Source of the DNA: FEN-1350 sp964643355
GTDB taxonomy: Bacteria > Planctomycetota > Phycisphaerae > Sedimentisphaerales > Anaerohalosphaeraceae
Direction: 5' to 3'
DNA length: 64,000 nt
NCBI GenBank assembly: GCA_964643355.1
Contig: CAZXPW010000013.1
Span: 1 to 64,000 of the forward strand
The notes beneath the pieces were generated by a model. That model ran no database searches. It saw only the letters and a list, made by a program, of their open reading frames with translations, and was not told the origin of the DNA. A program made the position numbers and the translations under genes. Shown here piece after piece: positions 1 through 12,031 of this stretch (within the stretch, counting starts at the first letter, position 1; the number at the start of each line of letters is the position of its first letter).

Positions 1-266
1 AACCCCATTTTCATGCTTTCAGGTTGAACCGAAGGTTCATGTGAGACTGTGTAAAACATGGAGGGGTTAATGGTGAGATAATCGTCACCATGGCCTTTGT
101 AATTCATTTTCTGATAAGGGTTTACAAGCGATTCCCGATGCGCCACAGACCCGACGGGGAGGGCGACTGTATGTAAATATTTATGAGGAAAGGGCTTACA
201 ACACTCCACCCGGCCGGTATAGATGGGTTTTGGGACGATCTTATTGTCTTTTTGAAATATCCTCAT
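1..266 (-). CDS. Partial hypothetical protein, runs off left edge
   Basis: An open frame begins at an ATG whose complement lies at 264-266 and continues without a stop to the window edge (88 codons). An AGGAG ribosome binding site lies 5-6 nt upstream of the ATG, which is the main reason for calling it. The visible protein starts MRIFQKDNKIVPKP, contains an adjacent Cys pair near residue 22, and has no recognisable domain, signal peptide or membrane segment in the visible part. Codon use is unremarkable. Its function is unknown; the absence of stops plus a good ribosome binding site makes it more likely real than chance. Confidence 0.45.
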   Translation of the reverse strand, partial: MRIFQKDNKIVPKPIYTGRVECCKPFPHKYLHTVALPVGSVAHRESLVNPYQKMNYKGHGDDYLTINPSMFYTVSHEPSVQPESMKMG

Positions 267-599
267 GGGCTCCTCCTTATAGACAGAAATGCCACAACTG
301 AATATCTAAATATCCAATATATTTGGTAATATTATACCATACTTCCGAAAGACAATCAAGGGAATTTTCAAATATATTCTTGCATCGGTTATCGAGGGCT
401 GTTGGGACGAGGATACAGGATATAGGCGATAGGATATAGAGGAAAGAAAAGGTCAAGTAATTACAAAAGTCGCCGGTCGGCGGCAAGATACGGGCACAGG
501 CCGTATACCCTACCGGCCATGACGAAGCACAGCCCTCCAGATCCGGATGGTGGATCGGAGTCCGGCATGACCAGACGGAAATTCCAAGCATGATCGATT
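267..599. other. AT-rich intergenic region without a convincing gene
   Basis: No supported coding sequence lies here. The part from about 290 to 470 is clearly richer in A and T than the flanks and probably holds the promoter of the leftward partial gene. Around 415-443 a short sequence built from two copies of AGGATATAG separated by GCGAT is present; a near copy lies at 2244-2267. A 118-codon minus-strand frame crossing this interval has no ribosome binding site and no recognisable protein signature and is not called. Confidence 0.5.
415..443. repeat. Short intergenic repeat (AGGATATAGGCGATAGG type), copy 1
   Basis: AGGATATAGGCGATAGG followed by ATATAG. A second copy with one change (GCGACAGG) occurs at 2244-2267, also between genes, and a related AGGATATACGATAG is readable on the minus strand near 9755-9770. 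This points to a dispersed intergenic repeat family. Function unknown. Confidence 0.5.
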
Positions 600-2083
600 T
601 TACAGGCACATCCCGGGATAGATGTGGTTGCATTTCAGCCAGTTTTCGGCCATCGCGGCCAGGTCGTCGAGGTCGATATGATTGTCGCGGGTCAGGTCTG
701 CGGCCAAGAGCGGTTCGTTTTTCATCCAGGCCCGCGCGAAGATCGCAAAGTCGGCGAGTTCGACTCGATCATCAAAGTTCAGGGCGGCCGCAAGGCCGAT
801 CGCATTGGGCGACATGCTGGCCTCGGGTGTTCCGCCGTAGGCCCCGATGTCGATCCGCCGGCCGTTCGGCCAGAGTTCGTTGGTCCAGCCCGGATCATTG
901 GGATCGCCGGCGTCGATACAGGGACTGGTTTCCGAATCCGTGACCCATGCTCCGGCCACCGGGTCCCATCGGCCGACCTCCGAACGAAGGTGATAGTCGC
1001 CGGGAATATATGTGTCTCCCTCCCAATGCCCCGGATCGGCAAACAAGGGATCGCCCTCGATCCAACAGTATGACAAATGGACAGGACCCCCGTCAAATAT
1101 GGGATTCTGTTGGAAATGGTCCAAGGCCAGTTCCAGTTCTCCAGCGTATTGGTTTTGTTATCCATCATTGTGCAATTCGAGAAGATTCCGCGATTAAATA
1201 ATATCAGGGAGGTAAACCCACCGATGTTTCCCTCACCGCTCTTTCCAATATTTCCGACGATCAAACAATCCCGAACATCGATCACAGCATCCCTCGTCCC
1301 AAAAGCCGCGCCGCTCCCATCTCCGGCAACATATGCATCAGGCCAACAAGGACATTCATCATCCGGGCACCAGCCAACAGCATCTCCACCGGTACATTTA
1401 TTTCCGATAAAGGCACAGTGTTCTATCGTCAAGTTACCGGCCTGGACATATAAACCACCCCCTTGAGCCATACCGCCAGGGCAAGCCGTACAAAAGCCCT
1501 CAAAATATCCGTCCCCTGCATGCAACTGATTATTTTCGATCCGGCAACGCTCCGTACGGATATCCCACTCACCCAGACAACAGATTCCCCCTCCCCAGAC
1601 CGGATCTTTGCCAAAGACCTGGTTATCGCGGATAATACAATACTTCAGGACGGCTGTACCTTGTCCCGAAAAGAGGATCCCCCCACCGTTGCCCTTCTCG
1701 ATCGGCCCATTGGGATCTTCAACATTCGAAACCCCGCCGGTAACGGTGATTCCCTCGAAGACAACCTGAGTCATTGGATCATTGAGTACAACGGTAAATG
1801 CGCGGGTTACCCCTTCGCAGTCGATGATACATTGTTCCGGCCCGCCGATGCCACGGATTGTCAGGGGTTTGTTGATTGTTACGCCTCGATTTCCGGGACC
1901 GGTATAGAACCCATCGGCCAAGAGAATCGTATCGTCCGGCCCGGCAGCATCCACGGCCGCCGAGATGTTGCTATATTCCGAATTTCCATCCAGGCCAACG
2001 GTAATCGTACGAGCATCAACTACCACCGATAACACCGCGACCCCGCACAGGATTGTTCCGAGCGAAATGAACTTCCGTTCCAT
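600..2083 (-). pseudogene. Secreted right-handed beta-helix protein with C-terminal dockerin-like repeats, frameshifted
   Basis: The start at 2083 is preceded by GGAGGG and gives a Sec signal peptide (MERKFISLGTILCG onward), ending near an Ala before RTITVG. The next ~300 residues have the DUF1565/beta-helix pattern (tandem turns such as ISAAVDAAGPDDTILLADG and ITINKPLTIRG-like strands). Near 1095-1120 the homologous reading switches frame. The upstream frame runs on to a stop at 779 with junk-like sequence, while the frame ending at 600 carries the rest of the helix (PIFDGG, DPLFAD, SPCIDAG, DIGAYGG). It also carries two dockerin-type calcium-loop repeats (LNFDDRVELADFAIFARAW and DLTRDNHIDLDDLAAMAENW). 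Such dockerin-like C termini are common in extracellular Phycisphaerae proteins. A single-base indel, either a true mutation or a sequencing/assembly error, explains the split. Confidence 0.75.
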
Positions 2084-2243
2084 TGTGTTACCCTCCAGTG
2101 ATCGATTGTCTCCAACGCGCAACCGTGTCGATCCGTCCGAAACCCATCGACTTATTCCAGTATAGCCAATCTGTGGGGTTGGTTCAAGGGGAATTTAAAA
2201 CAAAAAGACTGGAGCAAAGACAGGGAGACGCCGAGACAAATTT

Positions 2244-2267
2244 AGGATATAGGCGACAGGATATAGA
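2244..2267. repeat. Short intergenic repeat, copy 2
   Basis: AGGATATAGGCGACAGG plus ATATAG, matching the copy at 415-443 except at one or two positions. Both copies sit in non-coding DNA flanking the beta-helix gene. Confidence 0.5.
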
Positions 2268-2317
2268 TGTCATAAGCCAGAAATACAATCGAGGACGGTT
2301 GTGCTATTCCCTGAAAA

Positions 2318-2345
2318 TCGCAAATCCGAAGCACGAAGCACGAAA
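2318..2345. repeat. Degenerate CGAAGCACGAA-type tandem tract
   Basis: AATCCGAAGCACGAAGCACG followed by AAAC: short units of the form (A)CGAAGCA repeat in near-tandem. A comparable low-complexity tract (AAATCGAAAATTGAAAATGG type, read on the minus strand) lies at about 9570-9600. These are intergenic, non-coding and of unknown function. Confidence 0.45.
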
Positions 2346-2456
2346 CAAAGTCAACCGGTCACATAAAATATATGTGGACTATACGCATCCGATATCCATC
2401 CAACGGATCTTCCCCTCCCACGGCGGCCCCCCTTTCCGCAGGAGCTACATGAGTCG

Positions 2457-5774
<3,318 letters not shown>

Positions 5775-6054
5775 CGTTTTACCCTCGACATCGTTCGATT
5801 GTTGGCCCTCTTGATTCTTCCATGACACTCCGAAAAAACGATTATACCGACACGATCGGAAATGGCAAACGGCGATATGAAAATTGAGATCGGATATTGA
5901 AACTATCCATTTGAGTTGTGAACGGATTGCCATTCAAGGAATTTTGCGGCAGGGCTTGCTTTGAAGAGAACGAGAATATACAGTGTATTGGTCGGGATTG
6001 ATCCGGAAAGTCCGGAGCAGACCCGGGATCGAGGGCTTAAAACAAGGAGTTATC

Positions 6055-7497
6055 ATGATTCATCGCACCAACGCCAAGGCATCATCGTCGTCCCATCCAT
6101 TTGGACAAACATCCCGCCGAGAATTTCTCGCGGCAGGAGGCAAGGCGCTGGCGGCATCGGCGGTTTTGCCGTCGATCCTGCCGGGTCTGTATGCGGGGGA
6201 AGACAACACAATTCAACTGGCGTTGATCGGCTGCGGCGGTCGGGGAACCGGCGCCGTCGCCAACGCCATGTCTTCGGGCGGCCTGATCGTGGAAGATAAA
6301 TCCGGCCGACAAGCCGAGGGCGGCAAGGGCGTCGGCGGGCCGGTCAAACTCGTCGCCATGGCCGATCTGCGGCAGGACCGGCTCGATCAAAAGCACGCCG
6401 TCCTTCAGGATCTGCTCGGAGACGGAGTCGATGTCCCACCGGAGCGGAGGTTCCGGGGATTCGACGCGTATAAACACGCGATCGACTGCCTCAAGCCCGG
6501 CGATGTAGCGTTGCTGACAACCCACGCGGCGTTTCGGGCGGTGCATCTGGAGTACGCAGTGGAAAAGGGCGTGAATGTCTTCATGGAGAAGGATTTCGGG
6601 GCCGATCCGGGGAGCATTCATCGGCTCATCCGGGCCGGGGAGGCGGCGGAGAAGAAGAACCTGAAAGTCGCCTGCGGACTGATGTGCCGGCATTCATCGG
6701 CGCGGCAGGCGATGATCCAGAAGATTCGCGAGGGGGCGATGGGCGATGTGATGATGATCCGCGCGTATCGCATGGATCCGGGGTATTTTATGCCGCCGTT
6801 TGCCAAGAATGAAAACGAACTGCTGTGGCAATTGAGCCCGGGGCATCCGTATCAGTTCCTGTGGTCGTCGGGCGGGATCTTCATCGAGCTGATGATCCAC
6901 CAGATCGACGAGTGTTTCTGGATCAAGGATTCGTTTCCCGTTTTGGCGCATGGAGTAGGCGGGCGATTTGCGGGCAGTACCGACGCCAGCCAGAATCTGG
7001 ACAGCTATTCGATCGAGTACACCTTTGCCGACGGGACCAAGGCACTGGTTACCGGGCGGTATATCCCGAAATGTTTCTCGGATTTTGCCACCTTCATTCA
7101 CGGCACAAAATGTGCGGCCAAATTCTCCGGCGACACCCATGCGCCGGATTGTTGGATCTGCAAGGACCAGCATATCGAGCGAAGCAACATCGCCTGGAAA
7201 CCGGACAAGGAGATGGTCAATCCGTGGCAGGCGGAGTGGGACATCCTGCTGTCGGCCATCCGTAACGACAAGCCGCATAACGAGGTTCGTCGCGCAGCCC
7301 TGTCGAATCTCGGGGCGATTATGGGCCGGGCGGCGGTGCACATGGGCCGGGTGATCACCTGGGACGAGATGATGAAATCGAAATTCCAGTTCTTCGCGGA
7401 TGTCGATACGCTCACCGACTCCAGCCCGGCGCCCGTTCAGGCCGACGCGCAGGGACGGTATCCGGCGCCGGTGCCGGGACAGTGGGTGGAGATCTAA
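6055..7497 (+). CDS. Gfo/Idh/MocA family oxidoreductase with Tat signal
   Basis: A 480-residue NAD(P)-dependent oxidoreductase. The chosen ATG has AAGGAG 5-6 nt upstream. The N terminus carries a twin-arginine signal (SRREFLAAGGKALAASAVL), then a Rossmann motif (LALIGCGGRGTGAV, about residues 60-75). The EKDFG segment stands where the family usually has EKP, and the catalytic-site lysine is retained. The C-terminal dimerisation/substrate domain continues to GQWVEI. Exported members of this family are numerous in Planctomycetota and act on sugars or sugar derivatives; the substrate here cannot be told from sequence. It is divergent from the tricorn gene and followed by a separately promoted PEP-CTERM gene. 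Confidence 0.9.
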   Translation: MIHRTNAKASSSSHPFGQTSRREFLAAGGKALAASAVLPSILPGLYAGEDNTIQLALIGCGGRGTGAVANAMSSGGLIVEDKSGRQAEGGKGVGGPVKLVAMADLRQDRLDQKHAVLQDLLGDGVDVPPERRFRGFDAYKHAIDCLKPGDVALLTTHAAFRAVHLEYAVEKGVNVFMEKDFGADPGSIHRLIRAGEAAEKKNLKVACGLMCRHSSARQAMIQKIREGAMGDVMMIRAYRMDPGYFMPPFAKNENELLWQLSPGHPYQFLWSSGGIFIELMIHQIDECFWIKDSFPVLAHGVGGRFAGSTDASQNLDSYSIEYTFADGTKALVTGRYIPKCFSDFATFIHGTKCAAKFSGDTHAPDCWICKDQHIERSNIAWKPDKEMVNPWQAEWDILLSAIRNDKPHNEVRRAALSNLGAIMGRAAVHMGRVITWDEMMKSKFQFFADVDTLTDSSPAPVQADAQGRYPAPVPGQWVEI

Positions 7498-7552
7498 TCG
7501 ACCAGAGAGGATAGAATTTTACCAGGATAGCCAAGGCAAGGCATAAATTCTC

Positions 7553-7581
7553 TTGACTTTACTCCAGCAATTTAGTTAAAA
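7553..7581 (+). promoter_or_regulatory. Candidate sigma70 promoter for the PEP-CTERM gene
   Basis: TTGACT (7553-7558), a 17-nt spacer and TTAAAA (7576-7581), about 50 nt before the ATG at 7633. The -35 is near consensus; the -10 is weaker. Confidence 0.5.
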
Positions 7582-7632
7582 TAGGAAAAATTCGTAGATT
7601 CTATAAGATCGATCACCGTTGAGGAGAGTACG

Positions 7633-8616
7633 ATGAAAAGTGTATCTTTGGTTATGACGGTTCTGCCCGTTCTGTTTGTCTCGTTACCGGCGATGGCGGG
7701 TGTGGAATTTGACAGCTCGATCAGTTTTTACCAGAATGGGGCCTATCAATCCATCGAAGCCGACGGCGGTGACGATATGCAGATCCATTATCAATCGTTT
7801 TCCGGCGGCCCCTGGACGGGCTGGTCGATAAGCAACGGGGAATCGTTCGGCATGACCAGCGGATATGCCAATGCGGCCAGTCTGAAGATGGGGGCATCGG
7901 CCCAGATGGTCTCCACGCCAGACAACTGGCATCTATCGGATGCCAGGATCTCGATGGAAGCTTCCAACCGTCTGACGGTATTACCGGGGAGTTCGGGGCT
8001 TTCCGAAGGGGATACCACCACTTTGGCAATCAAGGTCCGGTTGGATGGTTCGCTTTCCGGCGAGGCAACCTCGTATCCGGGAAAGGGCTGGAGCTATGCC
8101 AAGATGAGCGCGGGTCTGGATGTACACGACTACGCGATCCAGATCGACACCGGGGAAGGTTTCTGGTCGCCGTCACAGGCGTCGTTCGGGGCCTCGTGCG
8201 AACTGGAGGCATCTGATGTATATATGCCCGTCTGGGGATATAGTTATTCGTCCAGTTGGGAGGAATACTGGAGAACCCAGAGCAACATCAGCACCGAGGC
8301 GTCCCATGACCGTTCGTGGACAAACAAGGAACTGGCCGAGTCGTTTCATTACCAGGCGGGCGACCATCTGGACACTGGCGAGTTGACCCTGCTGTTCGAC
8401 GCGATCGTCGGCCACACGCTGGATTTCGAGGCGAACTTGTATCTCTATATCGATGCGAGCCATGACGCGATGACCTGGGCGAAGTTCGGCAATACTTTCG
8501 CGTTCTCAGTTGCTCCCACCGTGCAGGGCGTGGGGCTGAGTTGGGAAATTGTTCCTGAACCGGCCACATTGTCGCTGCTGGGACTGGGGGGACTGTTGCT
8601 TCGCCGGAAGGGCTGA
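7633..8616 (+). CDS. PEP-CTERM sorting domain protein, secreted, unknown function
   Basis: A 327-residue protein. The ATG follows GAGGAG. An N-terminal signal peptide (MKSVSLVMTVLPVLFVSLPA) precedes a Ser/Trp/Tyr-rich beta-type ectodomain with no recognised catalytic motif. The C terminus is a classic exosortase sorting signal: VPEPAT, then a hydrophobic stretch (LSLLGLGGLLL), then RRK. This predicts processing by an exosortase and surface or extracellular-matrix location. No exosortase gene lies in this window. The mature domain is not recognised, although its repeated sequence style suggests a jelly-roll or beta-sandwich (inference). Confidence 0.85.
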   Translation: MKSVSLVMTVLPVLFVSLPAMAGVEFDSSISFYQNGAYQSIEADGGDDMQIHYQSFSGGPWTGWSISNGESFGMTSGYANAASLKMGASAQMVSTPDNWHLSDARISMEASNRLTVLPGSSGLSEGDTTTLAIKVRLDGSLSGEATSYPGKGWSYAKMSAGLDVHDYAIQIDTGEGFWSPSQASFGASCELEASDVYMPVWGYSYSSSWEEYWRTQSNISTEASHDRSWTNKELAESFHYQAGDHLDTGELTLLFDAIVGHTLDFEANLYLYIDASHDAMTWAKFGNTFAFSVAPTVQGVGLSWEIVPEPATLSLLGLGGLLLRRKG

Positions 8617-8736
8617 GAGGATTCTATTCAAACTGACTTCCGCAAGCGGCCCCGCAATTCGACATCCATAGCGTAATTGCCATACAAGCAAATGTATGTT
8701 TATTTTCGCTGATATTATTTCTGTGATCCTATACGG

Positions 8737-9543
8737 TTATTTCTTGTAGTATTTCATGGCTTCGGGGAGTTGGGCCTGGATGTTTCGGATGCGGGTGGAG
8801 TCGGCGGGGTGGGTACTGAGCCATTCGATGGGCTTGGTTCCCTTATTGGAGGCGGACATTTTTTGCCAGAACGACACGGCGGTGTGGGGATCGTATCCGG
8901 CCATGGCCATGAAGATCAGGCCGAGACGGTCGGCCTCGTTTTCGTGCAGGCGGCTATAGGGCAGCAGGACGCCGACATTGGAGCCGGTGGCATAGGCCTG
9001 GGTGAAGAGCTGCCGGGTCGCTTCGGGTTTGTTTTGGATAGCATAATCCAGGCCCATCCCGCCGAGTTGGACGAGCAAGCCCTGGCTGAGCCGCTCTCCG
9101 CCGTGATTGGCGACGGCGTGGGCGATCTCATGGCCCATGACCACGGCCAGCTCGGTATCGGTGGTCGCCACCGTAAGCAAACCCGTATAGACGACGACCT
9201 TGCCGCCGGGCATACACCAGGCGTTGATTTCCTTGTTCTCGACAAGGTTGTACTCCCACTGGTAACCGGCCAGACGATTGGATTGGTTCTGCGAGGCGAA
9301 GTAACTTTCGACGGCCTTCTGGATCCGAGCGCCGACGGTCCGGACCCTCTGGGTATTGGCGGTATCGGCGCTGAGTTTGTTTTCGGAAAGGAACTGCTTG
9401 TATTCACTGAAGGCCATCGACTGGACGGTCGAGGCGGGGACCAGATTCAGTTGTTTGCGGCCGGTCATGGCAACATCGGAACAACCACCCAGTATCGTCA
9501 GAGCCAACAGGGACAGGATGAACATGCAAAGGATTCGAGCCAT
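8737..9543 (-). CDS. M48 family zinc metallopeptidase, lipoprotein
   Basis: A 268-residue periplasmic or outer-membrane-anchored metalloprotease of the BepA/LoiP (Oma1-like) type. The start at 9543 has GGGAGG upstream. The leader MARILCMFILSLLALTILGG ends in a lipobox Cys (LGGC), so it is probably a lipoprotein. The zinc-binding motif HEIAH (in VMGHEIAHAVANHGG) and the downstream third-ligand motif NEADRLG are intact. Members of this family help with outer-membrane protein quality control. It lies downstream of, and in the same direction as, the DUF2959 lipoprotein gene, separated by a possible terminator and an inverted repeat. Confidence 0.9.
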   Translation of the reverse strand: MARILCMFILSLLALTILGGCSDVAMTGRKQLNLVPASTVQSMAFSEYKQFLSENKLSADTANTQRVRTVGARIQKAVESYFASQNQSNRLAGYQWEYNLVENKEINAWCMPGGKVVVYTGLLTVATTDTELAVVMGHEIAHAVANHGGERLSQGLLVQLGGMGLDYAIQNKPEATRQLFTQAYATGSNVGVLLPYSRLHENEADRLGLIFMAMAGYDPHTAVSFWQKMSASNKGTKPIEWLSTHPADSTRIRNIQAQLPEAMKYYKK

Positions 9544-9673
9544 ACGACACCTCCCGGGAATTAACATTTCCGATTTTCCATTTTCAATTTTCGATTTGAA
9601 TATGCCGCCCAAGCCCAAAGTCAGACAGGATCCTTGTGAATTATTGTAAGTCTGATCCCGGAGGAATGGCAAT

Positions 9674-9700
9674 AAAAAAACGCCCCCGGGGAGAACCCCG
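9674..9700 (-). terminator. Possible intrinsic terminator after the DUF2959 gene
   Basis: Read on the minus strand: CGGGG-TTCT-CCCCG (9700-9687), a short G-rich spacer, then seven T residues (9680-9674). The stem is short and the spacer before the T run is a little long, so efficiency is uncertain. Confidence 0.4.
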
Positions 9701-9717
9701 ACCCGTGTCAACCAAAC

Positions 9718-9742
9718 CGCCAATCCGCGATTCGGATTGGCG
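9718..9742. repeat. Perfect 10-bp inverted repeat with 5-nt loop
   Basis: CGCCAATCCG (9718-9727), loop CGATT, CGGATTGGCG (9733-9742). It lies in the 3' flank of the DUF2959 gene and could be a 3'-end stabilising hairpin or part of a two-hairpin termination region with 9674-9700. Confidence 0.6.
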
Positions 9743-9773
9743 ATTTTCCACCCTCTATCGTATATCCTGAATT

Positions 9774-10427
9774 CTATCTCGATTCGGCCATGGAACCAAT
9801 GAAGGTATTGCAGTGTTCGACGGCGGAATCGATCTCGGCCATCAAGCTGTCGGTATGGGTCCGAAGCTGGATGAGTTCTTCCTCCAGCGACACGGTAATC
9901 AAGGCGTTGAGACTGTGCTTGATGTTGAGCAACTGGTCGTTCATGGAGTTCAGCGCCGGGGTCATCCGGGCCGAAACCCGGTCCATGCCGGTGGTCATGG
10001 CGACATACTTTTCGCGGGTCTGCTGCATCTTGGTTTCGCTGAGTTTGCGCATCTGTTCATTGGTGAACTGGTCAAGCTCTTTTTGCCATTCCGCGAACAG
10101 GACCTGTCCGATGCTCTTGACATTGGCGATCTGGCGGCGGAGTTCGGAGGCCTTGGAGTTGCAGTTTTCGTATTCCTTTTTCAGGATGACATACTTGTTT
10201 TCCAGTTTGGATCCACCTTCCTTATACACCGAGCCGAACTGCTGCAGGGCCGAAGCAAAGGCCTTCTTTGTATCCTTCATCGAATCGCGGGTGTCCTGGA
10301 CGCGAGAGACCATGACCTGCCGTTTGGGGGTGCCCATCGCCTCCTGGAGATTATAGCCGAGGGAATTGTTGCACCCCATGGCGCCGAGAACCATCCCTGT
10401 AAGGATTGCCATCCATTTCGTTTTCAT
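9774..10427 (-). CDS. DUF2959 family lipoprotein, coiled coil
   Basis: A 217-residue protein. The start at 10427 follows AAAGGA. The leader MKTKWMAILTGMVLGAMGC has a lipobox. The mature part is a long alpha-helical, coiled-coil type protein matching the DUF2959 pattern: a segment like VQDTRDSMKDTKKAFASALQ, then LENKY, repeated heptads, and FAEWQKELDQF. The biochemical role of this family is unknown. It is transcribed away from miaB and precedes the M48 lipoprotein gene, so a shared envelope role is possible (inference). Confidence 0.8.
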   Translation of the reverse strand: MKTKWMAILTGMVLGAMGCNNSLGYNLQEAMGTPKRQVMVSRVQDTRDSMKDTKKAFASALQQFGSVYKEGGSKLENKYVILKKEYENCNSKASELRRQIANVKSIGQVLFAEWQKELDQFTNEQMRKLSETKMQQTREKYVAMTTGMDRVSARMTPALNSMNDQLLNIKHSLNALITVSLEEELIQLRTHTDSLMAEIDSAVEHCNTFIGSMAESR

Positions 10428-10621
10428 ATTCGATTCCTTTCCATGGAAAGACCATCTCCGGCCGTTGTTATCTATCCTTCTTCATTATCGGCTGTTCGTG
10501 CAGATTTTGCTTAATCGGACGATCGACAATCAAGGTCCGGAAAAAAACGGGATTTTGAGCCACACCAGAAGGATCGGGCCGATTCGAGGGGCGATTTTTT
10601 TACCCGTTGTCGGGGACGATT

Positions 10622-10629
10622 GCTATACT
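10622..10629 (+). promoter_or_regulatory. Extended -10 promoter positioned for leaderless miaB mRNA
   Basis: TG-C-TATACT (extended -10; hexamer 10624-10629) ends exactly 7 nt before the miaB ATG at 10637, so transcription would start at or next to the A of the ATG. No Shine-Dalgarno sequence is present upstream. The same geometry occurs before the response regulator at 38660. Confidence 0.55.
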
Positions 10630-10636
10630 ATCGCCC

Positions 10637-12031
10637 ATGAATCGCGGAAAACTGCTAATGAAAAGTTTCGGCTGCCAGATGAACAAGCTGGATTCGTCGC
10701 TGGTGATGGCGGCCCTGCAACAGGGTGGGTATGAGCTGACGGACTCGCTGCGCCAAGCGGATGTGGTGCTAATCAACACCTGTTCGGTACGGGGCCACGC
10801 CGAGGATCGGGTGCTGTCCAATCTGGGCCACATCAAACACCTCAAGAAGACCCGGCCCGAACTGATCGTGGGGGTCATCGGGTGTATGGCTCAGCGGCTG
10901 GGGGCCGAACTGCTGCGACATCCGGCGGTCGATCTGGTGGCCGGGCCGACACAGATTCCGCAGGTGCCGGACCTGATCGCGCGGCTTCGCGAGCAGCGGG
11001 AAAAGACGCTGGCTGTCAGCGCCGACATTCGCCGGCCGGTCTCCGAAGCCGAAGATCAGGCCCTGGACCTTTTCGAGCGGGACTTCGATTCCGACGAGAA
11101 TCAGTCGCCCGGACAGGCCTTCGTTCGGATCATGCGCGGCTGTAACAAGTTCTGTTCGTACTGCGTGGTTCCGTTTGTTCGCGGGCCGGAGCAGTCAAGG
11201 TCGCCGGCCGCTATCGTTGAACAAGCCCGCAAGCTGGCGGAACGGGGCATTCGTCAAATCACTTTACTTGGCCAGACGGTCAACTCATATCGGCAAACGG
11301 AAGGGGACCGAACGGTGACGCTGGTCGATCTTCTGGAACGGATCAGCCGAATCGACGGGATCCGCTGGATTCGGTTTATCACCAGTCATCCCAGGCCGTT
11401 TGACGAAGGAATATTTCGGGCGATGGCGGAAAATCCCAAGGTTTGCCGTTATCTGCATATCCCGGCCCAGAGCGGTTCGGACCGGATCCTCAAGGCCATG
11501 AAGCGCGGTTACACCGCCGACGACTATGTCCGCCTGATCGAGCGGGCGCGGCAGATCGTGCCGGATATCGCCGTTGCGGGGGATTTCATCGTAGGATTTC
11601 CCGGCGAGACGGAAGAGGATTTTGAGGCCACATGCGATCTGGTGAAGCGGATTCGATACAAGACCTGTTTTGTTTTTAAATATTCTCCCCGACCCGGAAC
11701 CCGAGCCGATCAGAGCATGGACGATACGGTCCCGGATGAGATAAAAAAACGACGAAATATTTCGCTATTGGATCTCCAAAATCAGATTAGTGAACAAGAC
11801 AATCGGCGGTTAATCGGACAAACCGTCGAGGTGTTCGTCGAAGGTCTCAGCAAGAATCCGCAACTGGATTCTTCGGGGATTCAAAACCAACCGCAGTTGG
11901 TCGGCCGAACCGGATCGGATTTTATCGTCGTATTTACCGGACCTGCCGCATTGGCAGGATCCTTTCAAACCGCACGAATAACCAAAACCAGCGCGTTGAC
12001 GCTGTTCGGCGAAATCCTTCCGGCCTTTTGA
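10637..12031 (+). CDS. miaB: tRNA-2-methylthio-N6-dimethylallyladenosine synthase MiaB
   Basis: A 464-residue radical-SAM methylthiotransferase that adds a methylthio group to i6A37 of tRNAs. The N-terminal UPF0004 domain has the three auxiliary-cluster cysteines (SFGCQMN, NTCSVR, IGCMAQ). The radical SAM motif is RGCNKFCSYCVVPFVRG. The C-terminal TRAM domain is present (QTVEVFVEGLSK...GRTGSDFIVVF). The ATG at 10637 fits the family N terminus; an upstream in-frame start (10607) would add 10 unsupported residues. There is no ribosome binding site, but a -10 element sits 7 nt before the start. A small ORF and a YkgJ-type gene follow. Confidence 0.94.
   Translation: MNRGKLLMKSFGCQMNKLDSSLVMAALQQGGYELTDSLRQADVVLINTCSVRGHAEDRVLSNLGHIKHLKKTRPELIVGVIGCMAQRLGAELLRHPAVDLVAGPTQIPQVPDLIARLREQREKTLAVSADIRRPVSEAEDQALDLFERDFDSDENQSPGQAFVRIMRGCNKFCSYCVVPFVRGPEQSRSPAAIVEQARKLAERGIRQITLLGQTVNSYRQTEGDRTVTLVDLLERISRIDGIRWIRFITSHPRPFDEGIFRAMAENPKVCRYLHIPAQSGSDRILKAMKRGYTADDYVRLIERARQIVPDIAVAGDFIVGFPGETEEDFEATCDLVKRIRYKTCFVFKYSPRPGTRADQSMDDTVPDEIKKRRNISLLDLQNQISEQDNRRLIGQTVEVFVEGLSKNPQLDSSGIQNQPQLVGRTGSDFIVVFTGPAALAGSFQTARITKTSALTLFGEILPAF

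Larger units (their letters stand above)
2084..2456. other. Intergenic region with dispersed repeat-like sequences
   Basis: No coding sequence can be supported. It holds the second AGGATATAGGCGACAGG copy (2244-2267) and, at about 2318-2345, a tract of near-tandem CGAAGCACGAA units. It also contains the promoter region of the leftward beta-helix gene. Confidence 0.5.

Noticed and set aside
277..633. 118-codon minus-strand frame upstream of the beta-helix gene
   Set aside because: No ribosome binding site, overlaps the end of the beta-helix gene, and the protein looks random.
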